This document shows positions 43,001 through 52,600 of a DNA stretch of 58,001 nucleotides, in pieces. Position 1 is the first letter of the stretch. Every line of letters starts with the position of its first letter. Both the position numbers and the translations under genes were made by a program. The stretch is taken from assembly GCA_035936415.1 (NCBI GenBank), contig DASYWD010000543.1:1-58001 (forward strand), read 5' to 3'. The notes under the pieces are model-generated. The model ran no database searches and was not told where the DNA came from. It saw nothing but the letters and a program-made list of their open reading frames with translations. This DNA is from Longimicrobiaceae bacterium (lineage in GTDB: Bacteria > Gemmatimonadota > Gemmatimonadetes > Longimicrobiales > Longimicrobiaceae).

Positions 43001-46000
43001 GCCCGGCCCCGGCCAGCCCTGAGAGGTCCTCCACCGGCAGCGCGAAGCCGCCGGGAGGCGCGATCACCTGCACCGGTGCGCCGTCCACCTCGCGGAAGGT
43101 GGTCCGCAGCGCCTCGTGGCGCCGCACGACCTCGCCCAGCGCGCGCTCCAGCGCCCGCACGTGGAGGTCGCCCCCAAGCCGCAGCACAGCGAGGATGTTG
43201 TAGAGGGCGCTCCCCGGCTGCAGCCGCTCCAGGAACCAGAGCCGCTCCTGCGCGAAGGAGAGCGGCAGCGGCGCGGTGCGCTGCACCGGCACCACCGCGG
43301 GGAGCGCCGCAGGGTCCGAGCGCCGCAACGCCTCCACCCGCGCCGCCAGCTCCGCCACCGTGGGGCCCTCGAAGACGGCGCGAAGCGGCAGCTCGACGGA
43401 GAAGACCTCGCGGACGCGCGACACCACCCGCATAGCCAGCAGGGAGTGGCCGCCCGCCCCGAAGAAATCTTCGCTCACCCCCACACGGGCGACGCCCAGC
43501 AGCTCCGCCCAGACCCCCGCCAGCACCTCCTCCACCGGCGTTCGTGGCGCCAGGTAGCGCTCTGCCGCCCCGGCGTACTCCGGCGCCGGGAGCGCTTTCA
43601 CGTCCAGCTTCCCGTTCGGCGTCAGCGGCAGCACGTCCACCACCACCGTGGCGGCCGGGAGCATGTACTCCGGGAGGGTCCGCCGCAGGTGGGCGCGCAG
43701 GGCCTCCCCGTCCACCTCGCCGGCCACGTAGGCGACCAGCCGCTTCTCCCCGGGCTCGTCCTCGCGCACGACCACGCGGGCCCCGCGGACCGCGGCGTGG
43801 GACGAGAGCACGCTCTCCACCTCGCCCGGCTCGATGCGGAACCCGCGGATCTTCACCTGCTCGTCCAGCCGGCCGATGAACTCCAGCCTGCCGTCCGTCC
43901 GCCACCGCAGCCTGTCGCCCGTGCGGTACATCCGCGCCCCCGGCTCCGTCGCGAACGGGTCGGGAACGAAGCGCTCCGCCGTCAGTGCCGGACGGTCCAG
44001 GTAGCCGCGGACGACCCCCGCGCCCCCGACGTACGCCTCGCCGGGCACACCCACCGGCACCGGCTGCAGCGCGGCGCCCAGGAGGTAGATCCGCGCGTTG
44101 CCGGTCGGCCGCCCCACGGGGACGGTGGCCGCGTCCCCGGCCACCTCCTCCACCTGCTCCCACGAGCACCACGCGGTGGTCTCGGTGGGACCGTACATGT
44201 GCAGCAGGCGACGCGGTCCGCCCGCGCGGAGCACGCGGCGGACGCTCTCCGCGTCCACGGCCTGCCCGCCGAAGAGCACCTCCCGCAGGCTCGCGAAGGC
44301 GCCGGGGAGCTCCCGCGAGAGCTGGTTCAGCAGCGCGGTCGTCTGGTAGAGCGTGGTGACTCCCCACTCGCGAAAGGCCTCCCGCAGCGCGGGCGGGGAG
44401 AGGAGGACGTCACGGGGGACGCCGACCAGCGTGGCGCCGTTCAGGAGGGCGCCCCATGCCTCGAACGCCAGGGCGTCGAAGCTCGCGTTCGAGGCCTGCG
44501 CCACCCGGTCGCCCGGTCCGAGGCGCACGTAGTCGGTCTCGCAGACGAGCTGCACGACGTGCCTGTGGCCCACCATCACGCCCTTGGGGCGTCCCGTGCT
44601 GCCGCTCGTGTAGACGACGTACGCGAGGTTCTCCGCCGTGGCTCCGCTCCGTACGGGGGACGCGGGTTCCGCCGCGAGCGCCGCGGCCGCCCGGTCGAGG
44701 CGGACTACGCGGACCCCGCCGGGAGCCGGCGCCGGGGCGGGCTCGCCCCGGCTCACCAGCACCCGCACCCCGCCGTCGGCGAGCATCAGCTCCAGCCGCT
44801 CCGCCGGGTACCCGGGGTCCAGGGGCACGTAGCACCCGCCCGCCTTCAGCACCGCCAGGATGGAGACGATCAGCTCGAGCCCGCGCTCCAGCAGCACGCC
44901 GACCCGGGTCTCCGGGCCGACCCCCAGGCGGGCCAGGTGGTGCGCCAGCCGGTTCGCACGCGCATCCAGCTCCGCGTACGTCAGCTGCTCCGCGCCCCAG
45001 AACAGCGCCACCGCTTCCGGCCGCTCCCGGACCTGCGCCTCGAACCGCTCGTGGATGCAGAGCTCGCGCGGATACGGCCGTTCGGTCCGGTTCCATTCCT
45101 GGAGCAGGAGGCGGCGCTCGTCGGCCCCGGCGAGTTCCAGGCGGGAGAGCCGGAGGTCCGCGTCGGCGGCCGCCTGCTCCAGCACGCGCCGGAAGTGTCC
45201 GAGCATCCGCTCGATCGTCGGCCGCTCGAACAGCTCCGTGCTGTAGTCCAGCGCGACCTGCAGGCCCCGGGCGGACTCGTAGGTCGAGAGGGTGAGGTCG
45301 AACAGGGCGGCGCGTCGCTGCAGCGGAAGACCCTTCCCGGGCGGAGCGGACGCCCCGGCCCCCGTCCGCACCTCGGTCTCGGCCGCGAAGACGACCTGGA
45401 ACAGGGGCGAGTGGCTGAGGCTCCGCTCCGGCTGGAGCGCCGCCACCAGCCGCTCGAACGGCATCTCCTGGTGCTCGTAGGCGCCGAGCGTCGTCTCGCG
45501 TACCCGCCGCAGCACCTCGCGGAAGCTCGGGTCTCCGGAGAGGTCCGTGCGCAGGACCAGCATGTTCACGAAGAAGCCGATCAGCTCCTCGACTTCCCGG
45601 CGGGACCGCCCCTCGACCGGGCTCCCCACCACCACGTCGTCGCTTCCGGAGTACTTCGCGAGCAGGACCTGGTAGGCGCCCAGCAGTACCATGAACAGCG
45701 TCGCGCCCTCGCTCCGCCCCAGCCCCCGTAGCCGTTCCACCAGCTCGCCGGGCAGCGCGGCGGACACGCTCGCGCCGCGGTAGGTTCGCGCCACGGGCCG
45801 GGCATGGTCGGTGAGGAGGCCGAGCAGCGCGGGCGCGCCGGCGAGCCGCCCGCTCCAGTAGGAGAGGTGCCGCTCCAGCGCCCCGCCACGCTCCTGCTCG
45901 TGCTGCCACGCCGCGTAGTCGGCGTACTGCACCGGGAGCTCCGGCAGCGGAGACTCCCCGCCCGCGCGGAACGCGTCGTAGAGCACCGAAATCTCGCGGA

Positions 46001-46589
46001 AGAGCACACCCATGCTCCACCCGTCGCTGACGGTGTGGTGCATGAAGAGGAGCAGGACGTCGTCCCCGCCCAGCCGCAGGAGCCGCGGTCGGAAGAGCGG
46101 GCCGGCGGTGAGGTCGAACGGCAGCTCCGCCTCGTCGGCCGTACGCCGCAGCGCCGCCGCCTCGCGAGCGGAATCGTCCAGGCCGGTGAGGTCCTCCACG
46201 GGGAGGGCGAAGCCGACGAACGGCGCGACCACTTGGACGGGAGCGCCGCCCACCTCGGCGAAGGTGGTCCGCAGCGATTCGTGGCGCCGCACCACCTCGC
46301 CCAGGGCGCGCTGCATCGCCGCGGCGTCCACCCGCGGAATCCGGTAGGCCGCCTGGATGGTGTACGCCGCCGGGGAGGGATCCAGCTGGTGGAGGAGCCA
46401 GAGCCTCCCCTGGCCGAACGAGAGCGGAGCGGGGTCGCGGCTCGCGCGGGGACGGATCCGGTCCGGTGCAGCGCCGCCCGTCTCCTGCGCTAGGCGCACG
46501 AGCAGGTCCAGCCGCATGCGGCGGGGGTGCGACTCCGCCAGGGCCGTTTCCGGCCCGGAAGCCCGCGGAGGGACGTGCGTTGGATCCAT
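40074..46589 (-). CDS. Nonribosomal peptide synthetase, two modules (C-A-T-C-A-T)
   Basis: 2171 residues. A short 45-residue N-terminal segment rich in Arg and Pro, which may dock to NRPS A, precedes C1 (HHTVSDGWS), A1 about 45090-43600, T1 (FFGAGGHSLLAM, S1049), C2 (HHVVSDGWS), A2 about 41920-40450 and T2 ([13 protein letters not shown]2098). The T2 is followed by about 70 residues and a TAA stop, so the chain must pass to the ketosynthase of the next protein. Pocket codes: A1 D-A-F-Y-L-G-M-A-W (aromatic/aliphatic type, unassigned), A2 D-A-A-K-V-G-V-V-R (K278, same subtype as A1 of the following protein). No epimerase. ATG at 46589 lies 33 bp after NRPS A; AAGGG is about 9 bases upstream. 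Confidence 0.95.
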   Translation of the reverse strand: MDPTHVPPRASGPETALAESHPRRMRLDLLVRLAQETGGAAPDRIRPRASRDPAPLSFGQGRLWLLHQLDPSPAAYTIQAAYRIPRVDAAAMQRALGEVVRRHESLRTTFAEVGGAPVQVVAPFVGFALPVEDLTGLDDSAREAAALRRTADEAELPFDLTAGPLFRPRLLRLGGDDVLLLFMHHTVSDGWSMGVLFREISVLYDAFRAGGESPLPELPVQYADYAAWQHEQERGGALERHLSYWSGRLAGAPALLGLLTDHARPVARTYRGASVSAALPGELVERLRGLGRSEGATLFMVLLGAYQVLLAKYSGSDDVVVGSPVEGRSRREVEELIGFFVNMLVLRTDLSGDPSFREVLRRVRETTLGAYEHQEMPFERLVAALQPERSLSHSPLFQVVFAAETEVRTGAGASAPPGKGLPLQRRAALFDLTLSTYESARGLQVALDYSTELFERPTIERMLGHFRRVLEQAAADADLRLSRLELAGADERRLLLQEWNRTERPYPRELCIHERFEAQVRERPEAVALFWGAEQLTYAELDARANRLAHHLARLGVGPETRVGVLLERGLELIVSILAVLKAGGCYVPLDPGYPAERLELMLADGGVRVLVSRGEPAPAPAPGGVRVVRLDRAAAALAAEPASPVRSGATAENLAYVVYTSGSTGRPKGVMVGHRHVVQLVCETDYVRLGPGDRVAQASNASFDALAFEAWGALLNGATLVGVPRDVLLSPPALREAFREWGVTTLYQTTALLNQLSRELPGAFASLREVLFGGQAVDAESVRRVLRAGGPRRLLHMYGPTETTAWCSWEQVEEVAGDAATVPVGRPTGNARIYLLGAALQPVPVGVPGEAYVGGAGVVRGYLDRPALTAERFVPDPFATEPGARMYRTGDRLRWRTDGRLEFIGRLDEQVKIRGFRIEPGEVESVLSSHAAVRGARVVVREDEPGEKRLVAYVAGEVDGEALRAHLRRTLPEYMLPAATVVVDVLPLTPNGKLDVKALPAPEYAGAAERYLAPRTPVEEVLAGVWAELLGVARVGVSEDFFGAGGHSLLAMRVVSRVREVFSVELPLRAVFEGPTVAELAARVEALRRSDPAALPAVVPVQRTAPLPLSFAQERLWFLERLQPGSALYNILAVLRLGGDLHVRALERALGEVVRRHEALRTTFREVDGAPVQVIAPPGGFALPVEDLSGLAGAGREGEVARRVAEEARRPFDLAAGPLFRAGLLRLGEEEHVLLLCMHHVVSDGWSLGVLFEEMSALYGAYREGAESPLPGLPVQYADYAVWQRRQLSGAALDRQLAYWKDRLAGAPAVLELPTDRPRPPVQTYRGAYEPVELPPRLLERLRGLGRSEGATLYMVLLGAFQLLLSKHAGTDDVVVGSPIAGRTRREVEELIGFFVNTVVLRTDLSGDPGFREVLRRVREVTLGAYEHQEVPFERLVAELQPERSLSHAPLFQVMFTLSDEVGRSRLALSGLRVANATGEPEVVTSDLSLVLAADARGATGALGYNTDLFERSTVRRMVSHLERVLEQVVDDPDARPSRLELLGEAERRLVVDGWNRTEAPYPADRCVHQLFEAQAGRTPEAVALVHGDRSLTYRELDGWADRLAHHLAGLGVGPEVRVGLCLEPGLEMVVSLFAILKAGGAYVPLDAGSPPERLSYVLADCGVALLLTRDALRDRLPASPGVQVVSVDRAPWQAGAGSAGDLQGRATAGNLAYVIYTSGSTGRPKGVAVEHRGICNLVPALVGLCGLGPGSRVLLLAPLHFDASAAEIFAALSSGAALHLPDEEGLLPGEELLALLRRDGITHTKFTPSTLAVVPPAGVPTLTTLVVGGEACTADLVARWGRDRRFINVYGPTEATVRVSASVCVPEARSPSIGSPLPNTRLYVLDGAGRPAPVGVPGELCIGGVQLARGYLGRPALTAERFVPDAFAPKPGARLYRTGDRARWRGDGTLEFLGRLDEQVKVRGFRIEPGEVEAVLRLHPDVADCAVVAREDAPGQKRLVAYVVGDPDAEGLRAHLRRSLPEYMVPAAFVALESLPRTSSGKLDRRALPAPAPARPARRLRPGTGLEVRIAAIWQGLLRVDEVGAEENFFDLGGHSLLLVRLQARLAAELGREVRVVELFQYPTVRSLAARLEGEAEAVAVAVDTAAERGGARQAALGRRLEARRRRDG

Positions 46590-46622
46590 CGATGCGCCCT
46601 TGGCTCTCGGTGCGTTTGCGGA

Positions 46623-49600
46623 CTACGTGCGCACGGCGGGTGAAGCCGGCTCGGCCGGCATCCCCTCGATCTGGAGCAGGAGCCCCGCGACGCGTGCGGC
46701 GTGCCCCGCGTAGCGCGGGTCGGTGGCGAGCAGGGCGCCGAGCTCGCCGAGGACCGGGAGGTCGAAGAGCGCGCGCAGCGGCAGCTCGACCGCGAAGATC
46801 TCGCGGATGCGCGAGACTACCCGGATGGCCAGCAGCGAATGCCCGCCGAGCGCGAAGAAGTCGTCGTCGGCTCCGACCCTCTCCACGCCCAGCACCTCCG
46901 CCCAGATCTCCGCCAACACCTCCTCCACGGGGGTGCGCGGAGCGACGTAGCGGTCCCCCGCCGATGGCAGCTCCGGCGCGGGAAGCGCCTTCCGGTCCAG
47001 CTTGCCGTTGGGCGTCAGGGGCAGCTGGTCCAGGCCCACGACGGCGCCCGGCAGCATGTGCTCCGGGAGGCTCCGCCGCAGGTGCGCCCGCAGCGCCTCC
47101 GGCTCCACCCCGCCCACCACGTACGCCACCAGCCGCCGCTCGCCGGGCCGGTCCTCGCGCACCACCACCCGGGCGTCGCTCACGCCGGGGTACGCCGACA
47201 GCGCGCGCTCGACCTCGCCCGGCTCGACGCGGAAGCCGCGGATCTTCACCTGGTCGTCCAGCCGGCCCAGGAACTCCAGCGTCCCGTCCGCCAGCCAGCG
47301 CACGCGGTCTCCGCTGCGGTACAGCCGGGCCCCGGGACGGGCGGAGAACGGGTCGGGGACGAAGCGCGCGGCGGTAAGGCCGGGCCGGTCCAGGTATCCC
47401 CGGGCCACCCCCTCCCCGCCGATGAACAGCTCCCCCGCCACCCCGATGGGAACGGGGTGCAGCGAGCGGTCGAGCAGGTGGATCCGGACGTTGCCGGTGG
47501 GGGTCCCCACGGGGAGGCTGGGCCAGCGCGACCCGTCGTCGCCCCCCTCCAGGCGGAGCGTAGTGGAGGTGCAGGCCGTCTCGGTCAGGCCGAAGACGTG
47601 CACCAGCGGCACCCCGAGCGTGCTCCACTCGGCGAGTCGTTCGGGGAGGACCCGCTCGCCGCCCACGATGACGAAGCGGACACACGCGGGGAGCCGCCTG
47701 CCGGCGTGCACCAGCTCGTGCACCCACTCGTGCCAGTACGCGGTCGGGAGCTCGAAGCCGGTCACGCCCTGCCGCTCCAGCACTTCCAGCAGCTCATTGG
47801 GGGCGAACAGGTTCCCGCTGGAGAGCACCACCGCCGCTCCGGAGACCCAGGCGGGGAAGAGCTCCTCGACGACCACGTCGAAGCTGGGGGAGGCGAACTG
47901 CAGGATGCGGTCGGCGGGGCCGAGCCCGAGTCGCCCGGCCATGTCGGTGGCGAAGTTGACCAGCGCCCGGTGCGGGAGCGCAACGCCCTTGGGGCGGCCG
48001 GTGGAGCCCGAGGTGTAGATGACGTACGCCAGGCTCTCCGGCGATATGCCGCTCTCCGGCGCCTCCCGGCTCTCTGCCGAGATCGGCTCGGCCTCGAGGT
48101 CGACGCAGACGACCCCGGCGGGCGCGGAGAGCCGTCCGGCAAGGTGCGCCGTCGTGAGCAGCACGGCGGCGCCGCTGTCCTCGAGCATGTAGGCCAGCTG
48201 CTCGGCCGGGTACTCCGGGTCCAGCGGCACGTAGGCGCCGCCCGCCTTGAGGGCGCCCAGGATGCCGAGGGCCATCCCGGAGCCGCGCTCCACGCAGATC
48301 GCCACCCGCGTCTCCGGGCCCACACCCCGCCGACGGAGGTAGTGGGCGAGCTGGTTGGCCCGCTCGTTCAGCTCCCGGTAGGCCAGCGTTCCATCCTCAG
48401 AGACCACCGCCAGGGCGTCCGGCGTGCCTTCCGCCTGCGCCTGGAACAGCTCGTGGATGCAGGCTCCGCGCGGGAACGCGCGCTCCGTCCGGTTCCACTC
48501 CTCCACCAGCAGACGCCGCTCCGCCTCCCCCAGCAGCTCCAGTTCCGCGAGGTGCACGTCCGCCCCCCCCGCCACCTGCTCCAGCACGCGGGACAGGTGC
48601 TCCAGCACCCGCTTGATGGTGTCCGCCTCGAAGCGGCTCTCGTCGTAGCTCAGGTCGAACAGCAGCTGCCTGCCGGGAGCGGCCGTGAGGCAGAGCGGAT
48701 ACGTGTGGTCCCACTCCACCGCGCGCGTCCGGGCGACCCGCAGGCGCGCCTCGCCCCCACCGCTCCCACCGCGCTCGACCGGATAGTTCTCGAACACGAA
48801 GAGTGTCTCGAAGAGGGGCGTGCCGCGCGGCACGCCGCTCCACCCCTGCACCTGCACCAGCGGGGCGTACTCGAACTCGCGCGCCTCTGCCAGCGTCCGC
48901 TGCAGGTCGCGCAGCCACTCCTCCAACCGCGCGTCGCCCGGCACCCGCATCCGCACGGGGAGCGTGTTGATGAAGAGCCCCACCATCTCCTCCACCCCGT
49001 CCAGCTGCGCCGGTCGCCCGGAGACGGTGTTGCCGCACACCACCTCCTCTTCGCCGCCGTAGCGCGAGAGCAGGAATCCCCACGCCCCCAGCAGCACGGT
49101 GCTCAGCGTCACCCGGCCCCGCCGGGCGGCCTGCTCCAGCCGCTCCGTGAGCCCGGCGGAGAGCGCCGCCCTCCAGTGGGCCTGCCGCACCGCCTCTCCG
49201 GCGGGCGCCGCCCGGTCCAGCCCGAGCGGGGTGGGCGCGGTGAAGCCCCCGAGCACCTGCCTCCAGTACCGCTCCGCCGCATCCTGGTCCTGCCGCTCCA
49301 GCCAGGCGATGTAGTCCCGGTACGGCCGCCTGCGGCCGAGCTCCACCGCCTGCCCCGTGCTCCAGGCGTGGTAGAGCCGGAACACCTCGTCGGCGATACG
49401 GGCGCACGACCACCCGTCCATCAGCAGGTGATGCTGGCTCCAGACCAGCCAGTGGGCCTGGTCGCCCACCCGGAAGACGGCGAACCGGAGCAGCGGCGCC
49501 CGGTGCAGCGCGAACCCCCGCGCGCGGTCCTCCTCCAGGTACCGCTGCAGCGCGGCGTCCTGGGCGTCCGCGGTGAGCTCCCGCCAGTCCTCGGTCCGCC

Positions 49601-52600
49601 ACGGCACCTCCACCGCGGTTTCCACCCGCTGCAGCGGCCGGCGCAACCCCTCCCACGCGAAGGAGGTCCGCAGTACGGCGTGGCGCCTCACCGCCTCTGC
49701 CCAGGCGCGCCGGAAGAGCTCCGCGTCGAACGCCCCTTCCAGCCGCTCCGCGCGCTGGGTCTGGTACTCCTGGGTCTCGCTGTAGAGGGTGTGGAAGAGC
49801 ATCCCCTCCTGCATCGGCGAGAGCGGGTACAGGTCTTCCACGCCGCGCCGGCCCGCCAGCAGCGCGTCCAGCTCCGCCTGCGCGAGTCCCGCGAGCGGGA
49901 AGTCCGACGGGGTGTATCCGCCCGCGCCCTCCTCCCGGCAGTGCGCGATCAGCCCGCGCAGCGCGTCGAGGTACCTCCCCGCCAGCCGCTCGATCGTCTC
50001 CGGCCGGTGTGCCCCCTCGCCGTACGTCCAGCGCACCCGCAGGCACCCACCGCTGATGCTGCCGTTCACCTCGAGCGCGTGCGCACGGCGGTTCTCCGGC
50101 GCCCACTCGCCGCCCCGCAGTCCGACCGCGGAGCGGAGCCGCGCCGCCGGGGCGAGCCCCTGGTCGAACTGGCCCAGGTAGTTGAACGAGATCTCCGGCT
50201 CCGGCTGCGCCGCCAGCGCTCCACGCACCACCGCGTCCGGGCCCAGGTAGCGCAGCACGCCGTAGCCGATCCCCCGCCTGGGCACCGCGCGCAGCTGCTC
50301 CTTCACCCGCTTCAGCCGCTCCCCGGGGCCCGCCGTGCCCGCAGTGTCCAGCACCACCGGGTACACGCTGGTGAACCACCCCACGGTGCGCGTCAGGTCC
50401 ACCCCCGCGCTCTCTTCCTCCTCCCGGCCGTGTCCCTCCAGCGCCAGGCGCACCCGCGAGCTCCCCGTCCACTCCCCCACGGTCTCGGCCAGCGCGCAAA
50501 GCAGCACGTCGTTCATCTGCGTGCGGTACGCCGTTGGCACCTCCTGCAGCAGCGCGCGGGTCTCCTCCGTCTCCAGCCGCACCGTCACCGAGCGCGAGCC
50601 GCCGATCGTCCGGCCGCCCTCGCCGTCGGCCGGAAGCGGAGCCACGCCTTCGGGCCCCTGCGCCAGCCAGTGGCCGGCCTCCTCCAGCAGCGCGTCGCTC
50701 GCGGCGAACGCATCCAGCGCCTCCGCCCACTGCCGGTACGAGGTGCTCTTCGCCCCCAGCTCGATCGGCTCGCCGGCTTGCGCCTGGGCGCAGGCGCGTT
50801 CCAGGTCGTCGCGGAGGATGCGCCAGGAGACGCCGTCCACCACCAGATGGTGCAGCACCAGCAGCAACGCCCGGCCCCGCTCGCCCCGGTCGAAGAGTAG
50901 CGCGCGGCCGAGCGGCCCCTGCTCCAGGTCCAGGCTCGCCTGCGCCCGCCCGGCCACCTCGCCCTGCACGCGCTCCTGCGCTTCGCGCGGCAGGTCCGCG
51001 AGGTCCACCCGCTCCAGCGCGATCCCCACCTGTCCGGCGTGCCACTGCTCCCATCCGGAGGCCGTCCTGCGGTAGCGCAGCCGGAAGACGTCGTGGTGCT
51101 CCAGCACCGCCCGCAGCGCCGCCTCCAGTGCCGCGTCGCCCAGGCCGGCGTCCACCTCCAGCAACGCGGACTGGTTGTAGTGCCAGGGCGCCGGGTGGCC
51201 CTGCTCGAAGAACCACGCCTGGATCGGCGTTAGCCGCACCGTCCCCTGCACCCGGCCCTGCTCCGCGTGCCCCGCCTCCGCTTCCGCCGTGTCTCCCGCG
51301 ACCGCGGCGAGCTCCGCGATGGTCTGGTACTCGAACATCTGCGGGGGGGTGATCTCCAGCCCCTCCCGCCGCGCGCAGGAGACCACCTGGATGCAGAGGA
51401 TGCTGTCGCCACCCAGCTCGAAGAAGCTCTCGTTCACCCCCACCCGCTCCAGCCCCAGCACCTCCGCCCAGATCCCGGCCAGGATCTCCTCCACGCGGTT
51501 GCTCGGTGCCACGTACCGGTCTCCGGCGGTCGCGTACTCCGGCGCCGGCAGCGCCTTCCGGTCGAGCTTCCCGTGGGGTGTCAGGGGCAGCCGGTCGAGG
51601 GTGACGAAGGCGGCGGGTACCATGTACTCCGGCAGGCGGCCGCGCAGGTGCTCGCGGAGCCCGTCGGCCGCCGCCTCGCCCACCAAGTACGCCACCAGCC
51701 GCTTCTCTCCCGGCTCGTCCTCGCGCACGACCACGCGCGCCTCGCGTACGCCGGGATGCGCCGACAGCGCGCTCTCCACCTCAGCGGGCTCGATGCGGAA
51801 GCCGCGGACCTTCACCTGCTCGTCCAGCCGCCCCAAGTACTCCAGCGTGCCGTCCGCCCGCCAGCGCACCCAGTCCCCGGTGCGGTACAGGCGTCCGCCG
51901 CCTGCGCCGAACGGGTCGGGGACGAACCGCTCGGCCGTGAGCTCCGGGCGGTGCAGGTAGCCGCGGGCCACTCCCACGCCGCCCACGAACAGCTCGCCCG
52001 GCAGGCCGACGGGCACCGGCTCCCTCCGCGCGTCCAGCACGTACACCCGCACGTTCTCCAGCGGGCGGCCGATCGGCGGGGTGCGCCCGTCCGCCTCGCA
52101 CGCCGCGGTGGTGGCGCAGACCGTGGCCTCGGTGGGCCCGTACGCGTTGACGAAGGTGCGCCCCGCGCTCCACCGTTCCACCACCGCGGCACCCACCGCC
52201 TCGCCCGCGCTCACGATCATGCGCAGCTCCGGCAGCCCGTCCGGCTCCAGCGCGGCGAGCACCGACGGAGGCAGGGTGACCACGGTGATGCGCTCACGGC
52301 GCAGCGTGTCGAGGAGGCCGGGGCCGGGGAGCGTCTCCTCGCGCGTGGCCAGCACCAGCGTAGCACCCGAGAGCAGCGTGGCGAACAGCTCCGAGACCGC
52401 CGCGTCGAAGGAGAACGAGGCGAACTGCAGCACGTGGCTGGCGGCGTCGATCCCGAACCGGCCGGCCTGCGCGCGCGCCAGGTTGGGCACGCCCCGGTGG
52501 GCGGCCACCGCGCCCTTGGGGGCGCCGGTGGACCCGGAGGTGTAGATGACGTACGCCGCGCCGTCCGCCTCCACCGGCACGCGGGGGGCGTCGGCCGGGC

